Shown here: in pieces, positions 8,166 through 16,711 of the stretch
How positions within the stretch are numbered: position 1 is the first letter of the stretch
How the letters are laid out: each line of letters begins with the position of its first letter
Assembly (NCBI GenBank): GCA_018001695.1
Contig: JAGNHN010000032.1
Location: 1 to 41,360 of the forward strand
DNA: 41,360 nucleotides
Reading direction: 5' to 3'
Origin: Lentimicrobiaceae bacterium
GTDB lineage: Bacteria; Bacteroidota; Bacteroidia; Bacteroidales; JAGNHN01
The notes under the pieces: generated by a model
What the model saw: the letters and a program-made list of their open reading frames with translations, nothing else
What the model was told of the DNA's origin: nothing
The model's database searches: none
Program-made: the position numbers and the translations under genes

Positions 8166-11100
8166 CTACATATTGCGCCTGTACTGCCCGCCCACCCGGA
8201 AAAGGGACGCGGTTATCTGCCCGAGTGAGGCATATTTTACCGTTTCCATGAGCTGGTGGAAGGTATTTTCACCTCGTCCTGCCGCTTTTTCGAGGGCCTG
8301 CAATGCCACAGGCGCCTCCTCCTGCCAGCTGTCCTGGAAGAGTTTCACGTTCCTAACCTGGCGTTGTTTTTCTTCCTCCGTTGCCCGGATCACTTCCCGT
8401 GGTAGGACGGTGGGTGATCCGTCGGATGAGAGAAAAGTGTTGACACCGATGACCGGCAGGGATCCGTCATGCTTCATCGACTCATAGTGCAGGGATTCTT
8501 CCTGTATGCGGCCGCGTTGGTACATGGTTTCCATGGCACCCAGGACGCCGCCCCGTTCTGTCAGGCGGTCAAACTCCAGCAGCACAGCTTCTTCCACCAA
8601 TTGGGTAAGCTCTTCGATGATGAAACTGCCCTGGAGGGGGTTTTCATTTTTTGCCAGTCCCAATTCTTTATTGATGATGAGCTGGATAGCCACCGCTCTC
8701 CTGACGGATTCTTCGGTAGGCGTGGTGATAGCCTCATCGTAGGCGTTGGTATGCAAGGAGTTGCAGTTGTCGTAGATGGCATACAGGGCCTGCAGGGTGG
8801 TGCGGATATCGTTAAAGGCAATCTCCTGCGCATGTAGGGAGCGGCCGCTGGTTTGGATGTGATATTTCAGTTTCTGCGAACGGTCGTTGCCACCATATTT
8901 ATGTTTGATGGCCTTGGCCCAGATGCTTCTGGCCACCCTTCCCATGACAGAATATTCGGGATCTACGCCATTGGAAAAGAAGAAGGAGAGGTTAGGTGCG
9001 AAGGCATCCAGGGCCATCTCCCGTGAAAGGTAGTATTCCACATAGGTGAAACCATTGGCCAGGGTAAAGGCCAGTTGGGTGATGGGGTTGGCACCGGCTT
9101 CGGCGATATGGTAACCGCTTACCGAGACGGAGTAGAAGTTGCGTATCCTGTGATCGATAAAATAAGCCTGCACATCGCCCATCATCTTCAGGGAGAAGTC
9201 GGTGGAGAAAAGGCAGGTGTTTTGGGCCTGGTCTTCCTTGAGGATATCGGCCTGAACGGTTCCTCTTACTTTTTGCAGGGTATCGGCTTTGATGCGTTCG
9301 TACACCTCTTTGGGCAGGACCTTGTCACCGGTGATGCCAAGCAGCATCAGTCCCAGGCCGGTATTACCCGAAGGCAGTGCGCCTTCATAGACAGGCGCTG
9401 TTATTCCCCGCTTACGGTAATGTTCCTGGATTTTCTTCCTGACAGCCGTTTCCATCCCCTGTTCGATGATGTATTTCTCGCATTGCTGGTCAATGGCGGT
9501 ATTGAGGAAGAAAGCCATCAGGGCAGGGGCGGGGCCATTGATGGTCATCGAGACGGAGGTTCGCGGGTCTGTCAGGTCAAAGCCTGAATAAAGGCGTTTG
9601 GCGTCGTCGAGCGTGGCGATGGAAACGCCGGCATTGCCTATTTTCCCATAGATATCGGGACGGACACCAGGGTCTTCACCATACAGCGTGACGGAGTCAA
9701 AGGCTGTTGAAAGCCGGGCTGCCGGCATGCCTGCCGAGAGGTAATGGAAGCGTTTGTTGGTGCGCTCCGGACCCCCTTCGCCTGCGAACATGCGGGTGGG
9801 GTCTTCCTCTTGTCGCTTGAAAGGAAAAACACCGGCCGTGAAGGGGTATTCTCCCGGGACATTCTCAAGCATACTCCATCGAAGGATGTCGCCCCATGCA
9901 GTATACGAAGGAAGCATCACCTTGGGGATGCGCAATCCGGAAAGTGAACGTGTATGCGTGGGAACAGGAATGTCCTTATCCCTGACCTTGAAGGTGAAGG
10001 TATCCGCAGCATAGGCTTCCTTCTTTTCTTTCCATTCGTCGAGGATGCTGAGGCTTGCTGCTTCCAGTTGTTTCTTTATCTCATTGATCTCCCGGTTCAG
10101 GATCTGCACCGCTTCCGGATTGTCCTGCAAGGCTTCCAGGCTGGCGGCATAATGCTGCAGCCGGTTGGCCAGAACTGCCTGAGAGGCAGCTTTCTGGTTG
10201 TATTTGCGCACCGTATCGCTGATCTCGCTCAGGTATCTGACACGGGCAGGAGGGATGATGTAGGGAATGGCCCCTTGCCCCGTCAGATTTTCAGCGCTGC
10301 CCTGCAGCGTGGATCCTGTTCGTGCATCAAGTGTCTGCATCACGGTATGGAAAAGGGCATTGACACCTGCGTCGTTGAAATGGCTTGCCATGGTGCCAAA
10401 GACAGGCATGGTATCCAGCGCTTTGTCCCATAGTCCTTTGTTACGCTGATACTGCTTCCTGACATCCCGCAGGGCATCCTGGGCTCCCTGCCTGTCGAAC
10501 TTGTTGACAGCAATCACATCGGCATAATCAATCATGTCGATTTTCTCAAGCTGGGATGCAGCGCCATATTCCGGGGTCATCACATAGAGGGATACGTCGC
10601 TATGGTCGATGATCTCGGTATCGCTTTGTCCGATTCCGGATGTTTCCAGGATGATGAGGTCGAAGGAGGCGGCCTGCAGGATGCAGATGGCTTCCTTGAT
10701 GTATTTGCTCAGCGCCAGGTTGGCCTGACGGGTGGCGAGGGAGCGCATGTACACATGGGGATGATGGATGGCATTCATGCGAATGCGGTCGCCCAGCAAG
10801 GCTCCGCCACTGCGGCGGCGGGAGGGATCGACGGAGATGATGGCCAGTGTTTTAGCGGGATGCAGGGCGAGAAACCGCCTGACCAGCTCGTCGACAAGGC
10901 TGGATTTTCCTGCCCCGCCCGTTCCGGTGATTCCCAGGATGGGCGTCTTGTCATGGCAGCCTTCCTGATGCAGGGTGGCCAGCAAGGGAACTACCTCTTC
11001 AGGGTAGTTTTCTGCGCCTGAGATCAGCCTGGCGATGGCCCGGTGATCCTGGTGGTATACTTCTTCTCTTTTGACATCCAGGTCTTTGCCGCTTGGGAAG

Positions 11101-11534
11101 TCGCTGCGTTGCAAGACATCGTTGATCATACCCTGGAGTCCCATGGCCCGGCCATCGTCCGGGGTATAAATGCGCTCAATGCCATATGCATGCAAGGCTT
11201 CGGCTTCGGAAGGTAAAATCACGCCTCCGCCTCCGCCGAAGATGCGGATATGTCCGCTGTTCCGCTCTTTCAGCAGGTCATGCATATACTGAAAGAACTC
11301 CATGTGGCCTCCCTGGTAGGAAGTAATGGCGATGGCCTGGACATCTTCCTGTATGGCGCAACTGACGATCTCGTCCACCGAACGGTTGTGGCCCAGGTGG
11401 ATGACTTCGGCTCCGGATGCCTGCAGGATGCGACGCATGATGTTGATGGCGGCATCATGGCCATCAAAGAGGGATGCGGCCGTAACCAGCCTGATGCGAT
11501 GTTTTGGGATATAGGGCGCAACGGTCTGACTCAT
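8166..11534 (-). CDS. icmF: fused isobutyryl-CoA mutase (IcmF)
   Basis: This 1122-residue adenosylcobalamin enzyme interconverts isobutyryl-CoA and n-butyryl-CoA. Order of parts: a B12-binding domain (residues about 13-145, [15 protein letters not shown] carrying the axial-His motif, FGGGGGVI), a MeaI-type G-protein chaperone domain (Walker [10 protein letters not shown] at 204-212, [21 protein letters not shown]), a linker, and the TIM-barrel mutase domain with YHIQTSGRS. In the mutase domain the segment AQNTCLFS has Gln where methylmalonyl-CoA mutase has Arg, and [11 protein letters not shown] has Phe near the Tyr of methylmalonyl mutase. Both fit the isobutyryl/butyryl substrate. The frame is open 26 codons upstream, but ATG 11534 follows a -7 box by 23 bases and begins the conserved region. 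A role in valine-derived fermentation or butyrate use is inferred. Confidence 0.92.
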   Translation of the reverse strand: MSQTVAPYIPKHRIRLVTAASLFDGHDAAINIMRRILQASGAEVIHLGHNRSVDEIVSCAIQEDVQAIAITSYQGGHMEFFQYMHDLLKERNSGHIRIFGGGGGVILPSEAEALHAYGIERIYTPDDGRAMGLQGMINDVLQRSDFPSGKDLDVKREEVYHQDHRAIARLISGAENYPEEVVPLLATLHQEGCHDKTPILGITGTGGAGKSSLVDELVRRFLALHPAKTLAIISVDPSRRRSGGALLGDRIRMNAIHHPHVYMRSLATRQANLALSKYIKEAICILQAASFDLIILETSGIGQSDTEIIDHSDVSLYVMTPEYGAASQLEKIDMIDYADVIAVNKFDRQGAQDALRDVRKQYQRNKGLWDKALDTMPVFGTMASHFNDAGVNALFHTVMQTLDARTGSTLQGSAENLTGQGAIPYIIPPARVRYLSEISDTVRKYNQKAASQAVLANRLQHYAASLEALQDNPEAVQILNREINEIKKQLEAASLSILDEWKEKKEAYAADTFTFKVRDKDIPVPTHTRSLSGLRIPKVMLPSYTAWGDILRWSMLENVPGEYPFTAGVFPFKRQEEDPTRMFAGEGGPERTNKRFHYLSAGMPAARLSTAFDSVTLYGEDPGVRPDIYGKIGNAGVSIATLDDAKRLYSGFDLTDPRTSVSMTINGPAPALMAFFLNTAIDQQCEKYIIEQGMETAVRKKIQEHYRKRGITAPVYEGALPSGNTGLGLMLLGITGDKVLPKEVYERIKADTLQKVRGTVQADILKEDQAQNTCLFSTDFSLKMMGDVQAYFIDHRIRNFYSVSVSGYHIAEAGANPITQLAFTLANGFTYVEYYLSREMALDAFAPNLSFFFSNGVDPEYSVMGRVARSIWAKAIKHKYGGNDRSQKLKYHIQTSGRSLHAQEIAFNDIRTTLQALYAIYDNCNSLHTNAYDEAITTPTEESVRRAVAIQLIINKELGLAKNENPLQGSFIIEELTQLVEEAVLLEFDRLTERGGVLGAMETMYQRGRIQEESLHYESMKHDGSLPVIGVNTFLSSDGSPTVLPREVIRATEEEKQRQVRNVKLFQDSWQEEAPVALQALEKAAGRGENTFHQLMETVKYASLGQITASLFRVGGQYRRNM

Positions 11535-11557
11535 AGCTGTTGTTAACGTTGATCCAA

Positions 11558-11565
11558 CAAATATA
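11558..11565 (-). promoter_or_regulatory. -7 box for icmF
   Basis: TATATTTG on the minus strand is a perfect TAnnTTTG match. It implies a leader of about 17 nt before the ATG at 11534 and argues against the longer upstream start. Confidence 0.5.
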
Positions 11566-11602
11566 GTCAGATTAATAAATATATTATATGTATAATTAAA
11601 TA

Positions 11603-11637
11603 CACCTGCCACTGAATGGTGGAAACAGTGACAGGTG
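11603..11637 (-). terminator. hairpin after fumC
   Basis: CACCTG-C-CACTG (11603-11614) pairs with CAGTG-A-CAGGTG (11626-11637): eleven pairs, one mismatch, 11-nt loop. On the minus strand it is followed by TATTTAATTAT. It lies between the fumC stop and the icmF promoter, so the two genes are probably transcribed separately. The U-tract is weak. Confidence 0.5.
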
Positions 11638-11669
11638 CATGTGCATCATCCGGGTACTGCGGATGTTCC

Positions 11670-13052
11670 TCAGATCATACGGGAAGGATCGACCCAGGCG
11701 GTAAACTGCTCATCGGTGACCAGCCCGGATTGCAGGGCAGCCTCGCGCAACGTAAGCCCGTTTTCGTGGGCATGCTTGGCGATCTTCGCCGAGTTCTCAT
11801 AGCCGATATGAGGATTCAGGGCGGTGACCAGCATGAGCGAGTTTTCCAGGTTCTTTTTAATAAAAGGAAGATTGGGCTCAATCCCAACAGCACAATGCTC
11901 GTCAAACGAATCACAGGCATCTCCGATCAGCCGAGCCGACATGAGGAGGTTAAAGATCATGACCGGTTTGAAGACATTGAGCTGGAAATGACCATGTGTG
12001 CCGCCCACCGTGATGGCCATATCGTTTCCGATGACCTGGGCACATACCATGGTCAGCGCCTCGCATTGGGTTGGGTTCACTTTACCGGGCATGATGGATG
12101 AACCGGGTTCATTGGCCGGGAGGATCAGTTCCCCGATGCCGCACCTGGGTCCGGAGGCGAGTAGCCTGATGTCATTGGCGATTTTCATCAAACTGACAGC
12201 CAACTGTTTGAGGGCCCCGGAGGTTTCCACGATGGCATCGTGAGATGCCAGTGATTCAAACTTATTTTCTGCAGTGATAAACGGATAGCCGCTGATCTCT
12301 GCGATCTTGGCGGCCACTTTTTCTGCATAGCCTTTGGGGGCGTTGATCCCGGTACCGACTGCCGTTCCGCCCAGCGCCAGTTCCGATAGGTGGGGGAGGG
12401 TGTTTTTCAGTGCCCGGATGCCATGATCAAGCTGGCTGACATACCCTGAAAACTCCTGTCCAAGCGTCAGGGGGGTGGCATCCATCAGATGGGTACGCCC
12501 GGTTTTCACGATATGCATGAAAGCTTCGCTTTTCGACGCCAGGGTGTTACGCAGCTTCTCCACCCCTGGCAGGGTCGTCTCAACGATCATCTTATAGCCA
12601 GCAATATGCATGGCCGTTGGAAAGGTGTCGTTGGAGGATTGTGATTTATTGACATCATCATTTGGATGCACCTTTCGCACGCCTTCGCCGAGTACACCAC
12701 CGTCGAGGACATGCGCCCGGTTGGCGATGACTTCGTTGAGGTTCATGTTCGACTGTGTTCCGGAACCGGTCTGCCATACGACCAATGGAAACTGATCCTG
12801 CAGCTGACCGTCCAGGATTTCATCGCATACCCTGGCGATGAGACCGGCTTTTTCAGCCGGAAGAACTCCCAGGTCGAGATTTGTCAAAGCCGCGGCTTTC
12901 TTGAGTATCGCGAAGGCTTCAATGATCTCCACGGGCATCAGCTGCCCGCCGATTTTGAAATTCTCTTTGGACCGCTGGGTCTGCGCTCCCCAATACTTGT
13001 CGGCCGGAACCTCAATGGGCCCCATGGTGTCTTTTTCTATCCTGGTCTTCAT
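11670..13052 (-). CDS. fumC: class II fumarate hydratase
   Basis: The 460-residue, iron-independent fumarase interconverts fumarate and (S)-malate as a homotetramer in the cytosol. Seen: the N-terminal [19 protein letters not shown], substrate-site segments [14 protein letters not shown] and [11 protein letters not shown], and the fumarase/aspartase signature [11 protein letters not shown]. Length equals the family norm. The ORF is open 38 codons further upstream, but that part is unrelated in sequence; ATG 13052 is preferred because a -7 box lies 38 bases before it and the family start aligns there. Aspartase is a close relative, but the N-terminus and overall sequence fit FumC. It appears monocistronic. 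Confidence 0.95.
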   Translation of the reverse strand: MKTRIEKDTMGPIEVPADKYWGAQTQRSKENFKIGGQLMPVEIIEAFAILKKAAALTNLDLGVLPAEKAGLIARVCDEILDGQLQDQFPLVVWQTGSGTQSNMNLNEVIANRAHVLDGGVLGEGVRKVHPNDDVNKSQSSNDTFPTAMHIAGYKMIVETTLPGVEKLRNTLASKSEAFMHIVKTGRTHLMDATPLTLGQEFSGYVSQLDHGIRALKNTLPHLSELALGGTAVGTGINAPKGYAEKVAAKIAEISGYPFITAENKFESLASHDAIVETSGALKQLAVSLMKIANDIRLLASGPRCGIGELILPANEPGSSIMPGKVNPTQCEALTMVCAQVIGNDMAITVGGTHGHFQLNVFKPVMIFNLLMSARLIGDACDSFDEHCAVGIEPNLPFIKKNLENSLMLVTALNPHIGYENSAKIAKHAHENGLTLREAALQSGLVTDEQFTAWVDPSRMI

Positions 13053-13090
13053 GGTGGTTATGGATTTGGTAAGAGCTTGTGTTGGATGAT

Positions 13091-13098
13091 CAAACTTA
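13091..13098 (-). promoter_or_regulatory. -7 box for fumC
   Basis: The minus strand reads TAAGTTTG, a full match to TAnnTTTG, and supports the start at 13052. Confidence 0.5.
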
Positions 13099-13183
13099 CA
13101 GAATTCTGGTGGATATTTCTGCATCCTGGCACACTCATCTTTTCCCGCCTCATTATCAACCTCCAAAGCATGGAACTGTCGAT

Positions 13184-13215
13184 AAAAAAATGAGGCTTTG
13201 ACGGCCTTTTTTTTT
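13184..13215. terminator. two-way terminator-like hairpin between divergent genes
   Basis: Seven A, then AGGC, a 7-nt loop, GCCT and a run of nine T (13207-13215). Read in either direction it gives a stem followed by T. Its position between two divergent starts is unexpected, because no annotated gene ends here. Confidence 0.45.
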
Positions 13216-13403
13216 CTGCAATGCGATTAGATTTATATTTTTGATGCCGGATTATATTATATCTGCCTTGCCTATTTATAATATTCGAATCAATGTTTGA
13301 TAGAAAACTCAACAGAATTACCTGATGATTGTATAATCAGACTGTTGACATGGTAGTGCAGCATCACGAATCCAGGATACATTTCATGATAATAGTGTTA
13401 AAT

Positions 13404-14429
13404 ATGAAAGAAAACAGTTTTTTCCTGCGCAGTCTCGTTATCATCTTCGGGCTCGTTATTTTCAGTCAATGCAGCAAGGAAGGCAGCAATTCAAATCCTG
13501 TTGCCTCCTTCACGGTTGATCCTGTGAGCGGATCCATTGCCACCAATTTCAATTTTGATGCATCAGGCAGCAGCGATGAGGAAGATGCTGCATCTTCCCT
13601 TCTGGTGCGTTGGGATTGGGAAAATGACGGTAACTGGAATACCACGTATTCAAGCACAAAAACAGCCTCCTACAAGTTCAGCGCCGCCGGAACTTACACG
13701 GTTAAGATGGAGGTCAGGGACAGCGAAAATGCCACAGGTACCACCACCAAAACCGTGACCGTGACGGGCAGTGGGACAGTGATGAACCAGCCGTGTCCGG
13801 GTACTCCTACGATTACCTATGAAGGTAAAACTTATAATACCGTCCTGATCGGTTCACAATGCTGGATGAAGGAAAACCTCAATGTGGGCACCATGATCAG
13901 CAGTACTACACCGCAGGAAGACAATGGTGTGGTGGAAAAATTCTGCTACAATAATGATCCAAACAATTGTGCCACCTATGGCGGATTGTACCAATGGAGC
14001 GAGCTGATGCAGTATGTCACTACCTCTGGCGCTCAGGGTATCTGTCCTCCGGGTTGGCATGTCCCAACGGATGCTGAATGGTGTACCATGACCACCTATA
14101 TTGATCCGGCTGTCAATTGCACTGAAACAACCTATACCGGCAACGATGGGGGTGGGAAACTGAAGGAGGCAGGTACGGATCATTGGATCCAGCCCAATGC
14201 CGGTGCTACCAATCAAAGCGGATTTAAGGCCCTGGGCAGCGGCATACGTTTCAGTCCTACCACTACACCCAATTTCAGCGACCTCAACGAGTTTGCTTAT
14301 TTCTGGACCTCAACACGGGTGTCCAGTCAGAATGCCGTCAGTCGTGCCCTTACCTTCAACAATGCCCAGGTGGGACGGTTTAACACCAGCCGTAACTGGG
14401 GCGCTGCTGTCAGGTGCATTAAAGATTAG
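13404..14429 (+). CDS. PKD / FISUMP-domain surface lipoprotein
   Basis: This 341-residue predicted lipoprotein starts MKENSFFLRS, with a hydrophobic segment and lipobox IFSQC (Cys at about 22). A PKD-type beta-sandwich follows (about 28-120: PVASFTVDP, WDWENDG, YTVKMEVRD). The C-terminal part (about 130-341) is a FISUMP (Fibrobacter succinogenes major paralogous) domain with CWMKENLN, GLYQWSE, ICPPGWHVPTDAEW, GFKALGSGIRF, YFWTSTR and the final VRCIKD. FISUMP proteins are extracellular or surface proteins of unknown function, often in many copies. A longer reading from 13329 lacks a signal peptide at its start, so ATG 13404 is chosen. The gene converges on the ArsC-like gene with a 33-bp gap. 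Biochemical role unknown. Confidence 0.85.
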   Translation: MKENSFFLRSLVIIFGLVIFSQCSKEGSNSNPVASFTVDPVSGSIATNFNFDASGSSDEEDAASSLLVRWDWENDGNWNTTYSSTKTASYKFSAAGTYTVKMEVRDSENATGTTTKTVTVTGSGTVMNQPCPGTPTITYEGKTYNTVLIGSQCWMKENLNVGTMISSTTPQEDNGVVEKFCYNNDPNNCATYGGLYQWSELMQYVTTSGAQGICPPGWHVPTDAEWCTMTTYIDPAVNCTETTYTGNDGGGKLKEAGTDHWIQPNAGATNQSGFKALGSGIRFSPTTTPNFSDLNEFAYFWTSTRVSSQNAVSRALTFNNAQVGRFNTSRNWGAAVRCIKD

Positions 14430-14462
14430 CGGCTTAATTACCGGCCTTGTCGTTTCTATCTT

Positions 14463-14804
14463 CTAAAACCAGCTATCCATGCGGGCAGGAGGATCTGCCA
14501 CAATGGCTTTATGCCCTTTGACGACGATGGGCCTTTGGATCAGGTTGGGATTCGAACTTAGGATACGGATCCATTCCTCTTCTGTGAACTGCTTGCCTTT
14601 CAATTGCTTACGATAAAGATCTTCCTGGGTACGCACAAGGTCTGCTGCCGGGATATTCAGCAGTTGCAGTATTTCCCTGATCTCATCCACTCCCAATTGG
14701 TCCTTCAAATAATAAATAATGGTGGGCTGAATGCCTTTGTCCTGGAGGTATTGCAGGCCAGCCCTTGACTTGCGGCAGCGTGGGTTATGGTAGATCTTGA
14801 TCAT
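14463..14804 (-). CDS. ArsC/Spx-family glutaredoxin-like reductase
   Basis: The 113-residue protein has an ArsC/Spx-type thioredoxin fold. The N-terminal HNPRCRKSR (Cys at about 10) is the redox-active Cys motif, and IQRPIVV (about 90-96) is the conserved Arg-Pro segment. In true arsenate reductase a Cys and three Arg reduce arsenate with glutathione or glutaredoxin. This short form resembles the YfgD-like housekeeping group often annotated as arsenate reductase, and no ars genes are nearby. It follows prfB by 21 bp and is probably the last gene of a recX-prfB operon. Whether arsenate is a substrate is not shown. Confidence 0.8.
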   Translation of the reverse strand: MIKIYHNPRCRKSRAGLQYLQDKGIQPTIIYYLKDQLGVDEIREILQLLNIPAADLVRTQEDLYRKQLKGKQFTEEEWIRILSSNPNLIQRPIVVKGHKAIVADPPARMDSWF

Positions 14805-14825
14805 GGTAATGGAAAATAATGATTA

Positions 14826-15918
14826 TCAGGAGTTTCTCCCGAATTCCATCAGATAAGCCTTAATAAAATCGTTGATGTCTCCATCCAGAACAGCCTGTGT
14901 ATTCCCGGTCTCATGGCCTGTACGCAGGTCCTTGACCATTTTATATGGATGCACCACATAGCTGCGGATCTGGCTTCCCCATTCGATCTTTTTCTTGGAG
15001 CTTTCCAGTGCCGATTGCTTCTCCCTTTTCTTTCTGAGTTCTATCTCATATAATTGTGAGCGCAACATTTGCATGGCTTTCTCCCGGTTCTGAAGCTGGG
15101 AGCGTGTTTCCTGGCATTCAATGATGATGCCTGTGGGTTCATGCCTGAGGCGCACCGCCGTTTCAACCTTGTTCACATTTTGCCCACCCGGGCCACTGGA
15201 ACGAAAGGTGTCCCAACTGATGTCCGAGGGATTGATATCCACCTGGATATTGTCATCCACGACAGGATAGGTAAAAACCGAAGCAAATGAGGTATGCCGG
15301 CGTGCGTTGGAATCGAAGGGGGAGATGCGCACCAGACGGTGAACGCCGTTCTCACTTTTCAGATAACCATAGGCGAAGTCGCCTTCAAATTCCAGTGTGA
15401 CAGCCTTGATACCTGCCACTTCTCCTTCCTGGTAGTTGAGTTCCTTGACTTTGTAGTTGTTGCGTTCGCCCCAGCGGATATACATGCGCATCAGCATCTG
15501 CGCCCAGTCCTGGCTTTCGGTACCTCCGGCACCCGGTGTGACCGTCAGAATGGCACTGAGCTTGTCTTCTTCACCGCTCAGCATATTCATAAACTCCAGG
15601 TCTTCAAGGACTTTAAGTGTATGCTCGTACTGGTTGTCGATATCTGTTTCTTCTGCCTCACCGGCTTCATAGAAATCGAACATAACTTCCAGGTCGGCTA
15701 CAGCACTTTCGCAGGACTGATAACGTTCGGTCCATACCTTGGTTTCTTTGATGCCTTTCAGGATTTTTTCGGCTTCTTTGGGATTATCCCAGAATCCCGG
15801 TTGATGGCTCAGGGCCTCTTCTTCTGCGATCTTTTTTAGCTTGCCGTCGATGTCAAAGGAACCTCCTCAAGGCTTCCAGCCTCTTACGTGCATCGCGGAC
15901 CTGATCTTTGCTTACCAT
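14826..15918 (-). CDS. prfB: peptide chain release factor 2 (programmed +1 frameshift)
   Basis: RF2 ends translation at UGA and UAA. The gene is read in two frames: ATG 15918 gives 21 codons ending ALRRFL, then an in-frame TGA (15855-15853). A +1 shift on CTT continues with DIDGKLKK to the stop at 14826, about 363 aa, the normal RF2 length. The downstream part contains the anticodon-mimic SPF in [14 protein letters not shown] and the peptidyl-hydrolysis loop [10 protein letters not shown]. Low RF2 favours the shift, so RF2 autoregulates. The gene is 17 bp downstream of recX. A reading from the internal ATG at 15683 would lose the N-terminal domain and is not preferred. Confidence 0.96.
15852..15867 (-). 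promoter_or_regulatory. RF2 programmed +1 frameshift site
   Basis: The minus strand reads AGGAGG-TTC-CTT-TGA-C. The internal Shine-Dalgarno-like AGGAGG (15867-15862) lies three bases before the CTT slip codon, the same spacing as in E. coli prfB. The TGA is followed by C, the weak termination context. Confidence 0.95.
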
Positions 15919-15935
15919 GGTGTTTGTCTTCCTTT

Positions 15936-16409
15936 TTATGATGCAAGGATGAGCTTCAGGCGGTTATAGATCCAATCAGCTTCATATCCTTTGCGGGCGG
16001 CAAAGGTACGCAATTTGGCGTATTGTACTTCCTTTGGCAGGCCGGCCCATTGTTTGCGTTTCGCGATGAGCAGCTTATCCAGGGCAGAGCTGTATTCCTC
16101 TGCGCTGATCTGCTGCAAGGCAGCCCGGATCGCTGCATCCGGAACCTGCCGGGCCTGCAGTTCAGCCCTGAGCCTGATTTTGCCCCAGGATTGAAACCGG
16201 AAGTGGTCGTGGACGAAGGCCCGGGCAAATCTGTCCTCGTCAACGAATCCTTCCTGTGTCAGATAGTCCATGACCTCCGCAATCCATGTCTCATCCAGGC
16301 CCCAGGACCGCAACCTGGCCTCGGTTTCCGATTTGGATCTTTCCCTTTGGGCGGCCCAGCGACTGGCTTTAACCAGCCACGCCTTTAGCTCTTTATCTGC
16401 GTGTTCCAT
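15936..16409 (-). CDS. recX: RecX, regulator of RecA
   Basis: The 157-residue RecX-family protein binds RecA filaments and limits RecA activity. The sequence is almost all helical with the family's three-helix repeats: RSKSETEARLRSWGLDE, then LTQEGFVDEDRFARAFVHD and WGKIRLRAELQARQVPDAAI. No recA is nearby, which is usual in this phylum. It is the first gene of the recX-prfB-arsC-like run, with a -7 box at 16451-16458. Confidence 0.88.
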   Translation of the reverse strand: MEHADKELKAWLVKASRWAAQRERSKSETEARLRSWGLDETWIAEVMDYLTQEGFVDEDRFARAFVHDHFRFQSWGKIRLRAELQARQVPDAAIRAALQQISAEEYSSALDKLLIAKRKQWAGLPKEVQYAKLRTFAARKGYEADWIYNRLKLILAS

Positions 16410-16450
16410 TCCTTATGGCCGTAAGCGTAGTAAGTTGCTTACCCGCTTCC

Positions 16451-16458
16451 CAAAGGTA
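16451..16458 (-). promoter_or_regulatory. -7 box for recX-prfB operon
   Basis: TACCTTTG on the minus strand, 41 bases upstream of the recX ATG, is a full TAnnTTTG match. Confidence 0.45.
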
Positions 16459-16586
16459 ATGAGGTTTGGGAGGATGTAGGAAGAGATGCAGGATATTCTG
16501 TCTTGTTAATCGGTGTTTAGTAATGAAATTGTCATTGCATGGATTGGCAGAATAACTATTGAACACTTTGCGTGAAATAAACCGCT

Positions 16587-16622
16587 AATGTCAATAGAAA
16601 TGTCAATAGAAATGTCAATAGA
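16587..16622 (+). repeat. three perfect 12-bp tandem repeats
   Basis: AATGTCAATAGA is repeated three times without a change. It sits in the 302-bp gap (16410-16711) between divergent recX and the TlpA-like gene, about 77 bp upstream of the latter's -7 box. Apart from this and the two promoters I see nothing else in the gap. Confidence 0.9.
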
Positions 16623-16698
16623 ATTAAGCAATTCATTACTTTAGTTTTGGTTTCTGTCTGCAGCTACCGTTTGTTTTATACAATCCGCCGGGCTTTTG

Positions 16699-16706
16699 TA
16701 ATTTTG
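16699..16706 (+). promoter_or_regulatory. -7 box for the TlpA-like gene
   Basis: TAATTTTG is a full match to TAnnTTTG and ends only five bases before the ATG at 16712. Initiation at the usual distance would give a leaderless or nearly leaderless transcript. A TTTG at 16670 is 25 bp upstream, a little far for a -33 box. Confidence 0.5.
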
Positions 16707-16711
16707 ACCGC

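Larger units (their letters stand above)
13053..13403. other. 351-bp divergent intergenic region
   Basis: The fumC promoter occupies the left end. A terminator-like hairpin sits at 13184-13215. The right half (13216-13403) is strongly AT-rich, with a small TGATT/AATCA inverted repeat near 13326-13339, and must hold the promoter of the lipoprotein gene; I see no clear -7 box. Open frames here look like chance. Confidence 0.55.

Noticed and set aside
9075..9587. 170-codon plus-strand frame opposite icmF
   Set aside because: It is antisense to the conserved mutase domain; no start signal or domain.
11415..11470. IcmF B12 motif reads DGHDAA rather than the DxHxxG of other mutases
   Set aside because: As far as I recall, DGHDAA is normal in the IcmF family, so this is not a defect.
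13058..13312. 84-codon minus-strand frame upstream of fumC
   Set aside because: It runs through the fumC promoter and the poly-A/T hairpin, and nothing in it resembles a protein.
14463..14804. Arsenic resistance gene
   Set aside because: No arsR, arsB or acr3 nearby, and the protein fits the housekeeping ArsC/Spx-like group, so I call only the family.
15853..15855. In-frame TGA in prfB as a sign of a pseudogene
   Set aside because: The stop is part of the standard RF2 frameshift site with correct spacing, and the downstream frame is intact.
16587..16622. Tandem repeat considered as a CRISPR array
   Set aside because: Units are 12 bp and abut directly with no spacers, and there are no cas genes.
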